A stretch of 64,000 nucleotides of DNA, from NCBI RefSeq assembly GCF_002157465.1, contig NZ_NHOC01000001.1:186001-250000 (forward strand), in the 5' to 3' direction. Of the stretch, positions 25,388 through 34,709 are shown in pieces. How positions within the stretch are numbered: position 1 is the stretch's first letter; every line of letters begins with the position of its first letter. The position numbers and the translations under genes are program-made. This stretch comes from Butyricicoccus porcorum (GTDB lineage Bacteria; Bacillota; Clostridia; Oscillospirales; Butyricicoccaceae). The notes beneath the pieces are model-generated. The model had not been told where the DNA came from. It did no database searches and saw only the letters and a program-made list of their open reading frames with translations.

Positions 25388-27742
25388 ATGCATATGCCAC
25401 TTTGCTCCCGCTGCCACAAAAACGTGGCAGTCGTGTTTATTTCCAAGATGGAGGATGGTTCCGCATCCAATGAAGGCTACTGCCTGAAATGTGCCCGTGA
25501 GCTGGGTCTCAAGCCGATTGACGGCCTGATGCGCCAGATGGGCATTACAGATGACGACCTCGACCAGATTACCAGTGAAATGACCAACATGCACGCGCTC
25601 GCCAACACCGATTCGGACGACGAATACGACGACGAACCCGAATACGATGACGAGGTCAGCGCACAGCAGGAAGCGGATGACGCCTTTGATTTCGGGCGCA
25701 CCCATACCTTCCCGTTCCTCGAAAAGATGTTCTCGCAGAACGGCGACCCGTCTACCGGCAGCGCTGCCCAGAACGGCAGTGCTGCGGAAACGGAAGAAGA
25801 CCGCCGCCGCAAGAAAAAAGAGGCGAAAAAACGCAAGAACCTGTCCGCGTACTGCACCGATCTGACGGCGCGCGCACGGCTGGGTCAGCTGGATGCCATC
25901 ATCGGACGCGAAAGCGAGACCGAACGTGTCATCCAGATTCTCAACCGCAGACAGAAGAACAATCCGTGCCTCATCGGCGAGCCGGGCGTCGGCAAGACGG
26001 CGGTCGCAGAGGGGCTTGCCATTCGCATTGCGAAGGGTGAGGTGCCGTATAAGCTGAAAAACAAGGAAGTCCATCTGCTCGACCTGACGGCACTTGTCGC
26101 GGGCACGCAGTTCCGCGGACAGTTTGAAGGCCGCATGAAGGGCCTCATCAACGAGGTCAAGGCGCTCGGCAACATCATCCTTGTCATCGACGAAGTGCAC
26201 AACATCGTCGGCGCAGGCGATGCCGAAGGCTCGATGAACGCCGCAAACATCCTCAAGCCGGCACTCTCGCGCGGCGAGATTCAGGTGATCGGCGCGACAA
26301 CCTTCGCGGAATACCGCAAATATATCGAAAAGGACGCCGCACTCGAGCGCCGCTTCCAGCCGGTTTCCATCAACGAACCGTCGGTTGCAGACACCGCAAA
26401 AATCCTGATGGGTGTGCGCGGCTACTATGAAGACTTCCATGGCGTACACATTTCGGACGCAATCTGCCAGCAGGCAGCTGCCCTGTCCGAGCGCTATATC
26501 ACCGACCGCTATCTGCCGGACAAGGCGATTGACCTCATCGATGAGGCATGCTCCCGCCTGAATCTGGACAGCCCGGCGACGGCAGAAATTCCTGCACTCA
26601 CGGACAAGCTGGAATCCATCCATCGCGAGCAGGAGGATCTGTTACAGCAGGAGCAGAACAACGAAGTTTATGAGCACATGGCGGAGCTGAAGAGCCTGGA
26701 GCTCCAGACAGAGAACAAGCTGGTAGAACTGCGCAAAATCCCGGCGCCGGAGCTGACAGGCGAACATCTCGCTTCTGTCATCGAGCTTTGGACGGGTGTG
26801 CCCGCCTCCAAGGTCTGCGAACAGGAATTTTCCCGCCTGACCGGTCTGGAGGAGCGCCTGCACCGGCGCGTTGTCGGACAGGAAAAGGCAGTCTCTGCCG
26901 TGGCACATGCCGTGCGCCGTTCGCGTGCGGGCATCAGCCCGAAGCACAAGCCGGTTTCCTTCCTGTTTGTCGGCCCAACCGGTGTCGGCAAGACCGAGCT
27001 GGTCAAGGCACTGGCGGAAGACTTGTTCGACACGCCGGAATCGCTCATCCGTCTGGACATGTCGGAATACATGGAAAAGCACACGGTTTCCCGTCTGATC
27101 GGTTCACCTCCCGGCTATGTCGGCTTTGATGAGGCAGGTCAGCTGACGGAGAAAATCCGGCGCCGCCCGTATTCCGTCGTGCTGTTCGATGAAATCGAAA
27201 AGGCGCACCCGGATGTACTCAATATCCTGCTCCAGGTACTGGACGACGGACGCATTACCGATGCACAGGGCCGCACCGTATCGTTTGAAAACACCATCAT
27301 TGTCATGACGTCCAATGCGGGCTCTGACCGCTCCGGCGGTTCGGTGGGCTTCGGCAAGTCGCTCTCCGAGCAGAATCAAGACCGCGCGCTCAAGGCACTG
27401 GAGGAAATCATGCGGCCGGAGTTCCTCAACCGCATTGATGATATTATTTCGTTCGACCATCTGACAAAGGACGATTTCCGCGCCATTGCAGCGATCATGC
27501 TGAGTCAACTGCGTGATTCCCTCGCGGATACCGGCATCCGCCTGACATGGGACGATGCTCTGGTCGATTATCTGGTCGAGCAGTCGTTCTCTGTCAAATT
27601 CGGTGCGCGCAACCTGCGCCGCACGATTGAAAAGCAGGTCGAGGACGAGCTGGCAAACCGCATCATTGCCGCATGGGAGCGCCCGCTCTCCGGCGCGCAT
27701 GTCACGGCGGATGCATCCGGCGTGAAGATTGACACGATTTAA
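25388..27742 (+). CDS. ClpE-like ATP-dependent Clp protease ATPase
   Basis: 784 residues, an HSP100 unfoldase with two AAA+ modules. The N-terminus is a zinc ribbon (CSRC near 7-10 and CLKC near 35-38), as in ClpE, instead of the double Clp-N repeats of ClpC. An acidic stretch (75-95) and a Lys-rich segment follow. D1 Walker A GEPGVGKT is near residue 198, Walker B VIDEVHN follows, a coiled coil spans about 410-450, and D2 Walker A GPTGVGKTE is near 528. VGFGKS in D2 matches the loop that docks on ClpP. It would unfold damaged proteins for ClpP. CtsR is not in the window. Confidence 0.9.
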   Translation: MHMPLCSRCHKNVAVVFISKMEDGSASNEGYCLKCARELGLKPIDGLMRQMGITDDDLDQITSEMTNMHALANTDSDDEYDDEPEYDDEVSAQQEADDAFDFGRTHTFPFLEKMFSQNGDPSTGSAAQNGSAAETEEDRRRKKKEAKKRKNLSAYCTDLTARARLGQLDAIIGRESETERVIQILNRRQKNNPCLIGEPGVGKTAVAEGLAIRIAKGEVPYKLKNKEVHLLDLTALVAGTQFRGQFEGRMKGLINEVKALGNIILVIDEVHNIVGAGDAEGSMNAANILKPALSRGEIQVIGATTFAEYRKYIEKDAALERRFQPVSINEPSVADTAKILMGVRGYYEDFHGVHISDAICQQAAALSERYITDRYLPDKAIDLIDEACSRLNLDSPATAEIPALTDKLESIHREQEDLLQQEQNNEVYEHMAELKSLELQTENKLVELRKIPAPELTGEHLASVIELWTGVPASKVCEQEFSRLTGLEERLHRRVVGQEKAVSAVAHAVRRSRAGISPKHKPVSFLFVGPTGVGKTELVKALAEDLFDTPESLIRLDMSEYMEKHTVSRLIGSPPGYVGFDEAGQLTEKIRRRPYSVVLFDEIEKAHPDVLNILLQVLDDGRITDAQGRTVSFENTIIVMTSNAGSDRSGGSVGFGKSLSEQNQDRALKALEEIMRPEFLNRIDDIISFDHLTKDDFRAIAAIMLSQLRDSLADTGIRLTWDDALVDYLVEQSFSVKFGARNLRRTIEKQVEDELANRIIAAWERPLSGAHVTADASGVKIDTI

Positions 27743-27753
27743 ATTGCAGCATT

Positions 27754-27784
27754 GCTGAGAGGGCAAACCATATGTCCTCTCAGC
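27754..27784 (+). other. Hairpin between the clpE-like gene and the small membrane protein gene
   Basis: Perfect 9-bp stem (27754-27762 with 27776-27784) and 13-nt loop, but no T run follows. It may stabilise an mRNA end or weaken read-through into the next gene. Confidence 0.4.
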
Positions 27785-27832
27785 CCGCTGTTTGGAATTT
27801 CCCGATCCATTTCATCAACAGAGGTATCAAAC

Positions 27833-28054
27833 ATGCAGTCCTGGAGACTTATTTTAATCATTGCGCTCATCATCGTCCTTATCCCGACAGTCATCCTGAT
27901 GAATCAGGTCGAGAAGGGCGGCAAGAGCGACAGCGCAGAACGGCAGAAAAAACAGAAGATGCTCAAGTGGTGCACCCGCCTGCTCATCGCCATTTTTCTC
28001 GTCACGCTCGCAATCAGTATGTACCAGCATTACGGCGCACTTCTCAATGCCTGA
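27833..28054 (+). CDS. Small two-helix membrane protein
   Basis: 73 residues: membrane helix 5-23, a charged cytoplasmic or outer segment rich in Lys/Glu/Ser (30-46), and a second helix (48-65). AGAGG lies 8 nt before the ATG. The protein family is not recognised. It stands just downstream of the clpE-like gene and may be co-transcribed with it, which might suggest a membrane quality-control role, but nothing in the sequence shows this. Confidence 0.65.
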   Translation: MQSWRLILIIALIIVLIPTVILMNQVEKGGKSDSAERQKKQKMLKWCTRLLIAIFLVTLAISMYQHYGALLNA

Positions 28055-28105
28055 TGCCCCTGAGCTTCTTCCGCAGGTTTTCACAAAAAAATATCGAAAA
28101 AAGTA

Positions 28106-28134
28106 TTGACAACCGCCCGGTCGGTTGGTATACT
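28106..28134 (+). promoter_or_regulatory. Consensus SigA promoter of the tRNA operon
   Basis: TTGACA (28106-28111), 17-nt spacer, TATACT (28129-28134), 23 nt before the first tRNA. Confidence 0.9.
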
Positions 28135-28156
28135 ATATAAGCATTGTGAAAAACCT

Positions 28157-28230
28157 GCGGGTGTAGTTCAATGGTAGAATGTCAGCCTTCCAAGCTGAAC
28201 ACGTGGGTTCGATTCCCATCACCCGCTCCA
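28157..28230 (+). tRNA. tRNA-Gly (anticodon TCC)
   Basis: 74 nt with encoded CCA. Acceptor stem GCGGGTG/CACCCGC, TCC in the anticodon loop CTTCCAA, T-loop GGTTCGATT. First of a five-tRNA run. Confidence 0.97.
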
Positions 28231-28263
28231 TTTGATCGGTCACATGCAGGCACAGATTCCTAT

Positions 28264-28340
<77 letters not shown>

Positions 28341-28378
28341 TTCAAACGAGTCTCACTGTGCACAGCAAAGTTGAATAT

Positions 28379-28456
<78 letters not shown>

Positions 28457-28531
28457 TTTTTCTTCTTCACAGTGCTGCCGCGTTGTGAAGAACATTTTTA
28501 TACAGGGGCTATTCGTTTTTTCCTGCGTTAC

Positions 28532-28606
28532 GGGGGCGTGGCCAAGTGGTTAAGGCACCAGACTTTGACTCTAGTATCGCAGGTTCAACTCCTGCCGCCC
28601 CTGCCA
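28532..28606 (+). tRNA. tRNA-Gln (anticodon TTG)
   Basis: 75 nt with encoded CCA. Anticodon loop CTTTGAC, acceptor GGGGGCG/CGCCCCT. Confidence 0.95.
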
Positions 28607-28609
28607 TCC

Positions 28610-28685
28610 GGTTCATTAGCTCAGTAGGTAGAGCATCTGCCTTTTAAGCAGAGGGTCCGGGGTTCGAACCCCCGATGAGCCACCA
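28610..28685 (+). tRNA. tRNA-Lys (anticodon TTT)
   Basis: 76 nt with encoded CCA. Anticodon loop CTTTTAA, acceptor GGTTCAT/ATGAGCC. Only 3 nt separate it from tRNA-Gln. Confidence 0.97.
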
Positions 28686-28728
28686 ACAGCCGTATTCCTT
28701 TCGGAATGCGGCTGTTTCTTTGTTTTTT
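28685..28728 (+). terminator. Terminator of the tRNA operon
   Basis: A 14-bp stem with one G-U pair (28685-28698 with 28703-28716) and T-rich tail. The stem begins at the last base of the tRNA-Lys CCA. Confidence 0.9.
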
Positions 28729-28730
28729 GC

Positions 28731-28770
28731 CTCAAAAATCAACCGGGTGCGTTTTTTCACGCACCCGGTT
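28731..28770 (-). terminator. Terminator of the GtrII-like gene
   Basis: Perfect 11-bp stem (28741-28751 with 28760-28770) with an 8-nt loop, followed on the minus strand by GATTTTTGAG. It lies 9 nt beyond the gene's stop. Confidence 0.8.
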
Positions 28771-28778
28771 TTGTTCGT

Positions 28779-30371
28779 TTATCTGCGCTGTTCGTAGGCA
28801 ATTTCATAGTCTTCCTTGGGCGTGTAGCTGTCGCGCAGCTTGACGACAACGCGCCCGTCCACCACCTGCACGCTGCCCTGCGCCGGATACAGCGGCATGT
28901 CGGCAAATTCCTCCGACGCGGAAACGGAAATCATGGTTTCCTCGTCCGGCTCCTCCGCCGGGAAATTGAGCCAGTCGTTCAGGTAATAATAGAGGTGCTT
29001 GTTGCGCAGCAGCGCGGAGTTTTCCGGCACGCTGTAATGCCGCACCTGCGCATAGCTCGGAATATCTGCGCAGAGCTGTTCCTCCGGTATCGTGCCGATG
29101 ATGACGATTTCCATGCCGGTTTCATAGCCCGGACAGCTCTCAATGCGCGCCAGAAGCCGCGTCGCATAGCTCTCCGTTGCGCGGTGTGCCTGCGCGGAAG
29201 CGGTGTACAGCAGGTTGTCTGTATTGAGGCAGAACAACAGTAGCAAGGCCGCTGTGCCCGCCGCCAGCGCGCCCGCATGCCAGCCCGGCTGTCTGCTGTC
29301 GCACAGATCGGCGGCAAATAATACCAGCAGGTACACCGTGACAAAGGAATATTTCATCAGCGGTGTCGGTGTGGAAAACGGGCTGAGCAGCTGCCCAAAA
29401 TTCATGCCGAGCGGCAGCAGCGCGAGCATCGCGGCGGCAATGGCAATGCGCCAGCCGTCCCGGTGCAGCGTTCGGTCTGTCACATACCGCACGAGGAAAT
29501 ACACACCGGCCAACAGCGCCAGAATGTCCACCGCGACGAGAAAGCCATTGGCAAAGGTGTTATCCGCACCCGCACAGAAAAAGAACTGAACAACCTGTGC
29601 ATACGTCGACAGCAGCAGCCGGGGAAGCTGTGCAAACGGATACCCGGAGCTGGCCGCATCCATGCCCAGATAGGACAGCAGGGTGAGATGCTTGACCTTG
29701 AGAAAGATCATCAGGATGGCGTAATACAGCACCGCACCCGCAGCAAGATAGGCCGCCATGCGCACGCCGAAGGCGATTGTCTTCTGACGCTGCGCCTTTG
29801 GCCGCAGCGTTTCCCGCAGCACAAGCAGCAGCGACAGCGAAATCGCAACCGTGACATATGCCTGATAAATACCCATCGAGCAGGCAAGGCACAGAATACC
29901 GAGCAGCCAGCCGCCCCTTCCCCGCCGTGCGGCGAGCCAGACTGACAACACTGCGAGGAAAATCGCAACGCTGTACGCGGATGCTGTGAACATATACAGG
30001 AACATGTACCCGGTGCACGGGAATGCCGCCATCAGTGCGCCCGCCAGCCCGGCGAGTACGCTGCTTCTGAACGACAGAAGCGCCGTCACCAACACCGCCG
30101 CCAGACTCAGGAACAACAGGGACAGCAATCCGATTGCCGCCGGCATCTGTGTGTAATCATTGAGTGCCGATACGAAATGCAGGAACCACCTGCCGGAAAT
30201 CGTCATCTGCTGGGTGTCATAGACGCGGTCAAGCCCGTCCGAATTGGGAATGGTATTGGTAAATGCATAGAGATGCACAAGATAGCCCGTCACAAAGCAG
30301 CTGAAAAACGCGGCCTTTTGCGGCGCTTTCACCCGCTGCCACAGCGCACGCGCCTGCTGATCCATGCTCAT
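28779..30371 (-). CDS. Glucosyltransferase GtrII-like membrane protein
   Basis: 530 residues with about 12 membrane helices. The pattern NSDGLDR...GRWFLHFVSALNDY in the first outside loop matches the GtrII/GtrIII glucosyl transferase family, which uses a polyprenyl-phosphate sugar to decorate surface polymers outside the cell. The C-terminal 130 residues form a soluble outside domain. The start at 30371 has AGGAGG 7 nt before it; the ATG at 30398 lacks one. It sits next to the nucleotidyltransferase-like, phosphoesterase and sugar transferase genes, so a role in exopolysaccharide or teichoic acid modification is likely. The GtrA/GT2 pair at 5 kb could supply a similar donor. Confidence 0.85.
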   Translation of the reverse strand: MSMDQQARALWQRVKAPQKAAFFSCFVTGYLVHLYAFTNTIPNSDGLDRVYDTQQMTISGRWFLHFVSALNDYTQMPAAIGLLSLLFLSLAAVLVTALLSFRSSVLAGLAGALMAAFPCTGYMFLYMFTASAYSVAIFLAVLSVWLAARRGRGGWLLGILCLACSMGIYQAYVTVAISLSLLLVLRETLRPKAQRQKTIAFGVRMAAYLAAGAVLYYAILMIFLKVKHLTLLSYLGMDAASSGYPFAQLPRLLLSTYAQVVQFFFCAGADNTFANGFLVAVDILALLAGVYFLVRYVTDRTLHRDGWRIAIAAAMLALLPLGMNFGQLLSPFSTPTPLMKYSFVTVYLLVLFAADLCDSRQPGWHAGALAAGTAALLLLFCLNTDNLLYTASAQAHRATESYATRLLARIESCPGYETGMEIVIIGTIPEEQLCADIPSYAQVRHYSVPENSALLRNKHLYYYLNDWLNFPAEEPDEETMISVSASEEFADMPLYPAQGSVQVVDGRVVVKLRDSYTPKEDYEIAYEQRR

Positions 30372-30451
30372 TTCCGTTCCTCCTGTCGTCTGATTCAAGT
30401 ATCATATGATAGTATTATAGTGCATGTGCGCGGACATGACAAGCGCACACA

Positions 30452-30479
30452 AAAAGCTCCCGGCGCTGCACGCCGGGAG
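30452..30479 (-). terminator. Terminator of the polysaccharide operon
   Basis: Perfect 9-bp GC stem (30457-30465 with 30471-30479), 5-nt loop, followed on the minus strand by CTTTTT. Confidence 0.85.
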
Positions 30480-30492
30480 TATCTGTTTTTGC

Positions 30493-31740
30493 CTATTTGA
30501 TAATGCCGTATTGTCGGAGCAGCGCGATGCGCCGGTTGCCGATGCGCACCGCCTCCATCGCCTGATTGTCCGCACCTGTTTTGATCTCCTTTCGGTAATG
30601 CAGAAGACGGTCTGCCCACGCGGCAGGCACAAGATACGGGTGTTTTTTCAGATATGGATAGCGCCGTTCCAGCTTGCCCGGCGCGGGAAACAGCGATTTG
30701 AGCACCGTCTGACCGGCTTTTTTGCCGCGCTGGTCGGCAGAAACTGCATCGAGCGTCATATTGCTGCTGTGCTTACGGCTCATGCTGGCATCACCATAAA
30801 TGCCGCTCGCCAGCATATCCTCCAGCATGGCGGTCTCATCAACGGAAATAGCCTGCCATGCCGCCGGGTAACATGCCTGTTCCGGGTCAAACGTCAGGTA
30901 CATTTGCCCGATGCGGAACAGTGCTGCGGCAAACGGTACCGCATGGATCTGCTCACAACTGTGCAGCAGCCGCTGCCAGTCGATGTCCGCGCCATAGGCA
31001 TTGGCAAACAGCGCGATATCACACACCTGCCGCACGCCGAAGCCACTGTGTAAAAAATGCTTGAAGGCATGGCAGATGAGATACAACAGATGGTCTGTAT
31101 GCCCCATGGTGGTGAGTACTGTGTCCTGTACGGTCAACTCCGTCATCCGCTCTGACGCACCGGCAAACAGCTGATTGAGCGTGCCATATGCCTCAGAATC
31201 CGGTGGGAACAGACTTTTGTGCACTTCAAGATACAGCGGGCTGCCCGGCTTTGCATACGACACCTCATATGCATCGTCCGGCACCTGCTCCGGCTGACAG
31301 GGTGTCATGCCATATGCCAGCAGCGCCTCATGGCACAGCTGAAACTGCTCTGCCGGAATGAGTACATCCTCATCGCCGGACATACGGCAGTCCGGTTTCG
31401 GGTACAGGCTGCGGCATACAATCCCCTTGACTACACACGGCGTAACCCCTGCCTGCGCGAGATGCACAGACAGCCGCAGGAATTCACTTGTCCGAATGGT
31501 TTGCAGCATAACTGCCTGCACGGTACGCCGTTTTATCGCCCGGAACTGCTGCGGATCGGCCTGCTGTGCCGTTGGGCTGCGGTATACCGCCTCATAGACC
31601 ATTGGCAGGACGCGGTGCGCATCTGCCAGCCGGAACAGGGCAGCCCAGTCCTGCGGCGACAGTTCATCCGTCCATTCGACGGTCTGATTTTCAAGGGACG
31701 CCTTCAGTGCGTGCAGAAAGCGTGTTTCATTTGTATTCAT
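30493..31740 (-). CDS. Nucleotidyltransferase family protein (NTP_transf_5 type)
   Basis: 415 residues. The first half carries a minimal nucleotidyltransferase-like core: VVKGI...LYPKPDCRMSGDEDVLI (residues about 104-132), in which the Asp-x-Asp pair of DEDVLI would bind metal, then LEVHKSLFP. The second half is helical. Members of this group often lie in polysaccharide and peptide-modification clusters; the substrate is not known. The start at 31740 has AGGAG close by, and the longer frame to 31926 overlaps the phosphoesterase gene. It is the last gene of the run from the sugar transferase, 7 nt after the phosphoesterase. Confidence 0.8.
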   Translation of the reverse strand: MNTNETRFLHALKASLENQTVEWTDELSPQDWAALFRLADAHRVLPMVYEAVYRSPTAQQADPQQFRAIKRRTVQAVMLQTIRTSEFLRLSVHLAQAGVTPCVVKGIVCRSLYPKPDCRMSGDEDVLIPAEQFQLCHEALLAYGMTPCQPEQVPDDAYEVSYAKPGSPLYLEVHKSLFPPDSEAYGTLNQLFAGASERMTELTVQDTVLTTMGHTDHLLYLICHAFKHFLHSGFGVRQVCDIALFANAYGADIDWQRLLHSCEQIHAVPFAAALFRIGQMYLTFDPEQACYPAAWQAISVDETAMLEDMLASGIYGDASMSRKHSSNMTLDAVSADQRGKKAGQTVLKSLFPAPGKLERRYPYLKKHPYLVPAAWADRLLHYRKEIKTGADNQAMEAVRIGNRRIALLRQYGIIK

Positions 31741-31747
31741 ACAGCTC

Positions 31748-32629
31748 CTATTCCGCGGGAATGCATTCTGTCGTGACGACCTCCGGGATGTTGTTGAACC
31801 GGGGGATTTTTTCCGTGCTGCCCAGTCCGCGGGACAGCACCATGACCTTTTGCTGATCGTCAGCGTAATATAAACCGGCTTCCTGTCCGGGGAACCAGCC
31901 CTGATCCGGTGCCCACAGGCCGCCAATCAATGGCAGGCGAATCTGTCCGCCATGTGCATGCCCCGCAAACACACAATCGATCTCCCATGCGTTGATGCCG
32001 TCGTTGACAATCCAGCAGGCGGGCATATGGCACAGCAGGACGGTGTACAAATCCGTGTCCTGAAAATCGCGCAGGAACGCGCATTCCTCTTCGTCCGCCT
32101 CCCCGGTGTCGAGATATTGCTCCGGCAGGCAGTAGCCATAGATACCGCCCAGTCGAAAGGACTGTTCGTTGACCGTGATATCGGCATATGAAAGGTCGAG
32201 CACAATCGCACCGGCGTTTTCATACAACGCCGTCACATCCGTCCCGTAAGTCTGTTCGTGTTCCAGTTCATGATTGCCCAGTGAGACATAGACCGGAGCG
32301 ATGACAGACAGCTGTGCGATCAGATCCGTGGCAATGTCCGTATCCGCACTGCCGGCATCGAGTAAATCGCCCGTAATGACAATCAGATCCGGGTTTTGCG
32401 CGTTTACGGTGTCCACCAGCTCCGCGTTGTGTTCTCCAAACACACTGTTGTGCAGGTCGGTCAGCTGGACAATGCGCACCGGCGTGTCCAGCTTCCGGGT
32501 CGGGATCCGGTAATTCGTCACCGTCAGGCTGTGCGCCGACCGGTTCAGCTCCGCCGCGCAGGCGACAGCCAGTGCGGCAAACACCAGCACCACCGCTGCG
32601 GCAATCCAGAGTTTCCTGTACGTCCTCAT
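31748..32629 (-). CDS. Membrane-anchored metallophosphoesterase
   Basis: 293 residues. One N-terminal helix (6-25) acts as signal or anchor. The calcineurin-type motifs are complete: LTDLHN (Asp, His), GDLLD, GNHE, a later LLCHMP and GHAHGGQ. These bind two metals and cleave phosphoesters; YkuE-like relatives act on lipid or polymer phosphates outside the cell. Its start overlaps the stop of the GT4 gene by 4 bp, so it is translationally coupled to a polysaccharide gene and may trim a lipid-linked intermediate, which is inference. Confidence 0.9.
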   Translation of the reverse strand: MRTYRKLWIAAAVVLVFAALAVACAAELNRSAHSLTVTNYRIPTRKLDTPVRIVQLTDLHNSVFGEHNAELVDTVNAQNPDLIVITGDLLDAGSADTDIATDLIAQLSVIAPVYVSLGNHELEHEQTYGTDVTALYENAGAIVLDLSYADITVNEQSFRLGGIYGYCLPEQYLDTGEADEEECAFLRDFQDTDLYTVLLCHMPACWIVNDGINAWEIDCVFAGHAHGGQIRLPLIGGLWAPDQGWFPGQEAGLYYADDQQKVMVLSRGLGSTEKIPRFNNIPEVVTTECIPAE

Positions 32630-33726
32630 CGCACTTCCTCCCGGATCCCCAGTCCCAGCGCGCGGATGGTCTCCGCAACGACAGCTTCCTTGCGGAATTC
32701 CTGTTCCATCTTCCGGCGTCCCGCGCGCCCCATCCGGGCACGCGCATCTGCGGACATGCCGAGCATGCGCTTCATCGCCTGATACAGCGCTTCTCTGTCG
32801 CGCACCGGCACCAGAATGCCGGATACCCCGTCATCCACCGCTTCGCGGCAGCCCGGAATATCACTGGTAATCACCGGTCTGCCGGTGGCTGCCGCCTCCA
32901 GCAGGACGTTGCTCATGCCCTCATGCCAGCTCGGCAGGACAACGCAGTCTGCCGCCGCATAAAACGGGCGCGGCTCCCGCTGAAAGCCGTGGAAAACCAC
33001 GACGCCTTCCTGCTCCAACTGTGTCACCTGCTGCTTGTATTCGTCTTCAAAAAAGCCGACCAGATCGAGTACAAACCCCGGCTGCTCCGCATGCAGCTTC
33101 TGCGCCGCCGCGAACAGCTCATCCATGCCCTTTTCCTTCATGATGCGACCCAGATACAGGAAATGAACCATTTCCTGTGCAGGATACGGCTGTGCAGCGT
33201 ATTGCTCCAGATTGATGCCCGCGCCGTGCAAAATAGTTTGTTTTTCCTGCGGAATAATGCGGCGCGCCTGAAATTCCGCCGCGTTACCCGTGTTTTCAAA
33301 AAATACCGTGCGGACTTTTTTGAATGCCAGCCGATAGAGCAGCGTCACGAACTGCGCCAGTCCCGGCTTCTGAAAAGCGGTACCCAATCCCTGTACGTTT
33401 GCGCAGAACGGGATACCCATCGCGCCGCACAGCAGCCCGCCATAGATATTCGGCTTGATGGAATAGGTGATGACCAGATCGGGCTTCTCGCGCCGCAGCA
33501 GCCTGCGGTATGCCGCAATCAGCCGGCTGTCGGTCGCGGGATTGATGCCGCGCCGGTCGATTTTGGTGTCGATACAGCGCAGGCCCAGCGCCTGAAAGTC
33601 GTCCTCATGCCCGACAAACGGCATGCTGAGGACGACCTCATGCTCCTTTGCCAGCTCCTGAATCAGCTCGCGGCGGAACCGCCACAGCATATACGAATGG
33701 TTGGTCAGGATCAGAATTTTTTTCAT
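32626..33726 (-). CDS. Glycosyltransferase family 4
   Basis: 366 residues with GT-B fold. The N-terminal acceptor domain begins KKILILTNHSYMLWRFR and has ITYSIKPNIYG; the C-terminal donor domain has FLYLGRIMKEKG and the donor-site motif SWHEGMSNVLLEAAATGRPVI (E-x7-E type). It likely adds the second sugar to the lipid-linked sugar made by the neighbouring sugar transferase. The start at 33726 overlaps that gene's stop by ATGA, and its own stop overlaps the phosphoesterase start, so three genes are coupled. Confidence 0.92.
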   Translation of the reverse strand: MKKILILTNHSYMLWRFRRELIQELAKEHEVVLSMPFVGHEDDFQALGLRCIDTKIDRRGINPATDSRLIAAYRRLLRREKPDLVITYSIKPNIYGGLLCGAMGIPFCANVQGLGTAFQKPGLAQFVTLLYRLAFKKVRTVFFENTGNAAEFQARRIIPQEKQTILHGAGINLEQYAAQPYPAQEMVHFLYLGRIMKEKGMDELFAAAQKLHAEQPGFVLDLVGFFEDEYKQQVTQLEQEGVVVFHGFQREPRPFYAAADCVVLPSWHEGMSNVLLEAAATGRPVITSDIPGCREAVDDGVSGILVPVRDREALYQAMKRMLGMSADARARMGRAGRRKMEQEFRKEAVVAETIRALGLGIREEVR

Positions 33727-34340
33727 TTTCCATTCTCCCTGTCCCCGATGGCACCCGTGCCGCCCTCCACAACGCCATCCTGTCGGAGGACGGAGAAAAT
33801 CGTGCCAAAGAAGCATTTCACATCCATGCCAAAGCTCAGATGCTCGACATAATAGCCGTCCAGCCGCGCCTTTTCGTCAATCGCCAGTTCATCGCGGCCG
33901 TGAATCTGTGCCCAGCCGGTCAGACCCGGGCGGACGGCATTTGCGCCGTACCGGTCGCGCTCCGCAATCAGGTCATACTGGTTCCACAGCGCCGGGCGCG
34001 GGCCGATGATTGACATATGCCCGACAAAGATATCCCAAATCTGCGGCAGCTCATCCAGGCTGGACTTGCGCAGAAATGCGCCCACCCGGGTGATGTAGCT
34101 CTCCGGGTTTTCCAGCAGATGGGTCGGTACATCGTGCGGCGTGCTCATCTTCATGCTGCGGAATTTATGTAATTGAAAATATGTCCCGTCTTTGCCGACG
34201 CGCTTCTGTGAAAAAAAAGCCGGGCCGGGATCGTCGATTTTGACCGCAACGATTAAAATCAGATACAGCCACGACAGACAGACCAACCCGCAAAGCGACA
34301 GCACGATATCGAGCAGCCGTTTGAACACCTTTTGATACAT
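33723..34340 (-). CDS. Polyprenyl-phosphate sugar-1-phosphate transferase (bacterial sugar transferase)
   Basis: 205 residues, the short PglC-like form. A re-entrant N-terminal helix (8-30) is followed by the family core: DDPGPAFFSQKRVGKDG, FHLKFRSM-like FQLHKFRSM, then LRKSSLDELPQIWDIFVGHMSIIGPRP with the catalytic Asp-Glu pair, and RPGLTGWAQI. It starts a polysaccharide unit by moving sugar-1-phosphate from a nucleotide sugar to undecaprenyl phosphate. It is the first gene of a four-gene coupled operon with a promoter 210 nt upstream. Confidence 0.95.
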   Translation of the reverse strand: MYQKVFKRLLDIVLSLCGLVCLSWLYLILIVAVKIDDPGPAFFSQKRVGKDGTYFQLHKFRSMKMSTPHDVPTHLLENPESYITRVGAFLRKSSLDELPQIWDIFVGHMSIIGPRPALWNQYDLIAERDRYGANAVRPGLTGWAQIHGRDELAIDEKARLDGYYVEHLSFGMDVKCFFGTIFSVLRQDGVVEGGTGAIGDRENGK

Positions 34341-34579
34341 CGTGAAATCCCCTCGTTTTCCGCGCCCGGCAGTCCAGGGTGGGCTGCCTGCCGCATGATC
34401 TCATAAATTTACATATCCGGAAATATGGCGGACACCTGGCCGAATCAAAAAAATCCGTCATATTTCGGAAATTTTGTCCGATTTTGCGGCTGCCGCGCGC
34501 CTGTCCGACCGGAACACGGTGGACAATCCGTGCCGCCATATCAGTATTTTATTATATCACGCGGCACATCGGCGGGCAA
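34341..34579 (-). promoter_or_regulatory. Promoter and structured leader of the polysaccharide operon
   Basis: Minus-strand TTGCCC (34579-34574), 17-nt spacer, TATAAT (34556-34551). The resulting leader of about 205 nt contains a long imperfect stem (about 34408-34424 with 34453-34468, CCGGAAATATG against CATATTTCGG), and a hairpin CGGCAG/CTGCCG near the start codon. This explains most of the 369-base gap before the nitroreductase gene. Confidence 0.6.
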
Positions 34580-34641
34580 TGGCTTTCCGCATGGTTGCGC
34601 CCGCAATTTTAGCGTGCGGAGGGCGATGCCGGTCTGAGCCC

Positions 34642-34670
34642 TTGCATCCGGCGGCGCAGTGCATTATACT
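34642..34670 (+). promoter_or_regulatory. Promoter of the nitroreductase gene
   Basis: TTGCAT (34642-34647), 17-nt spacer, TATACT (34665-34670), 39 nt before the ATG. Confidence 0.75.
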
Positions 34671-34709
34671 GAAAGCAGAATTAACTTTTCCCAAAGGAGT
34701 GTTGTTTCC

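Noticed and set aside
27754-27784. Hairpin as the terminator of the clpE-like gene
   Set aside because: No T run follows and the next gene lacks its own promoter, so read-through is more likely.
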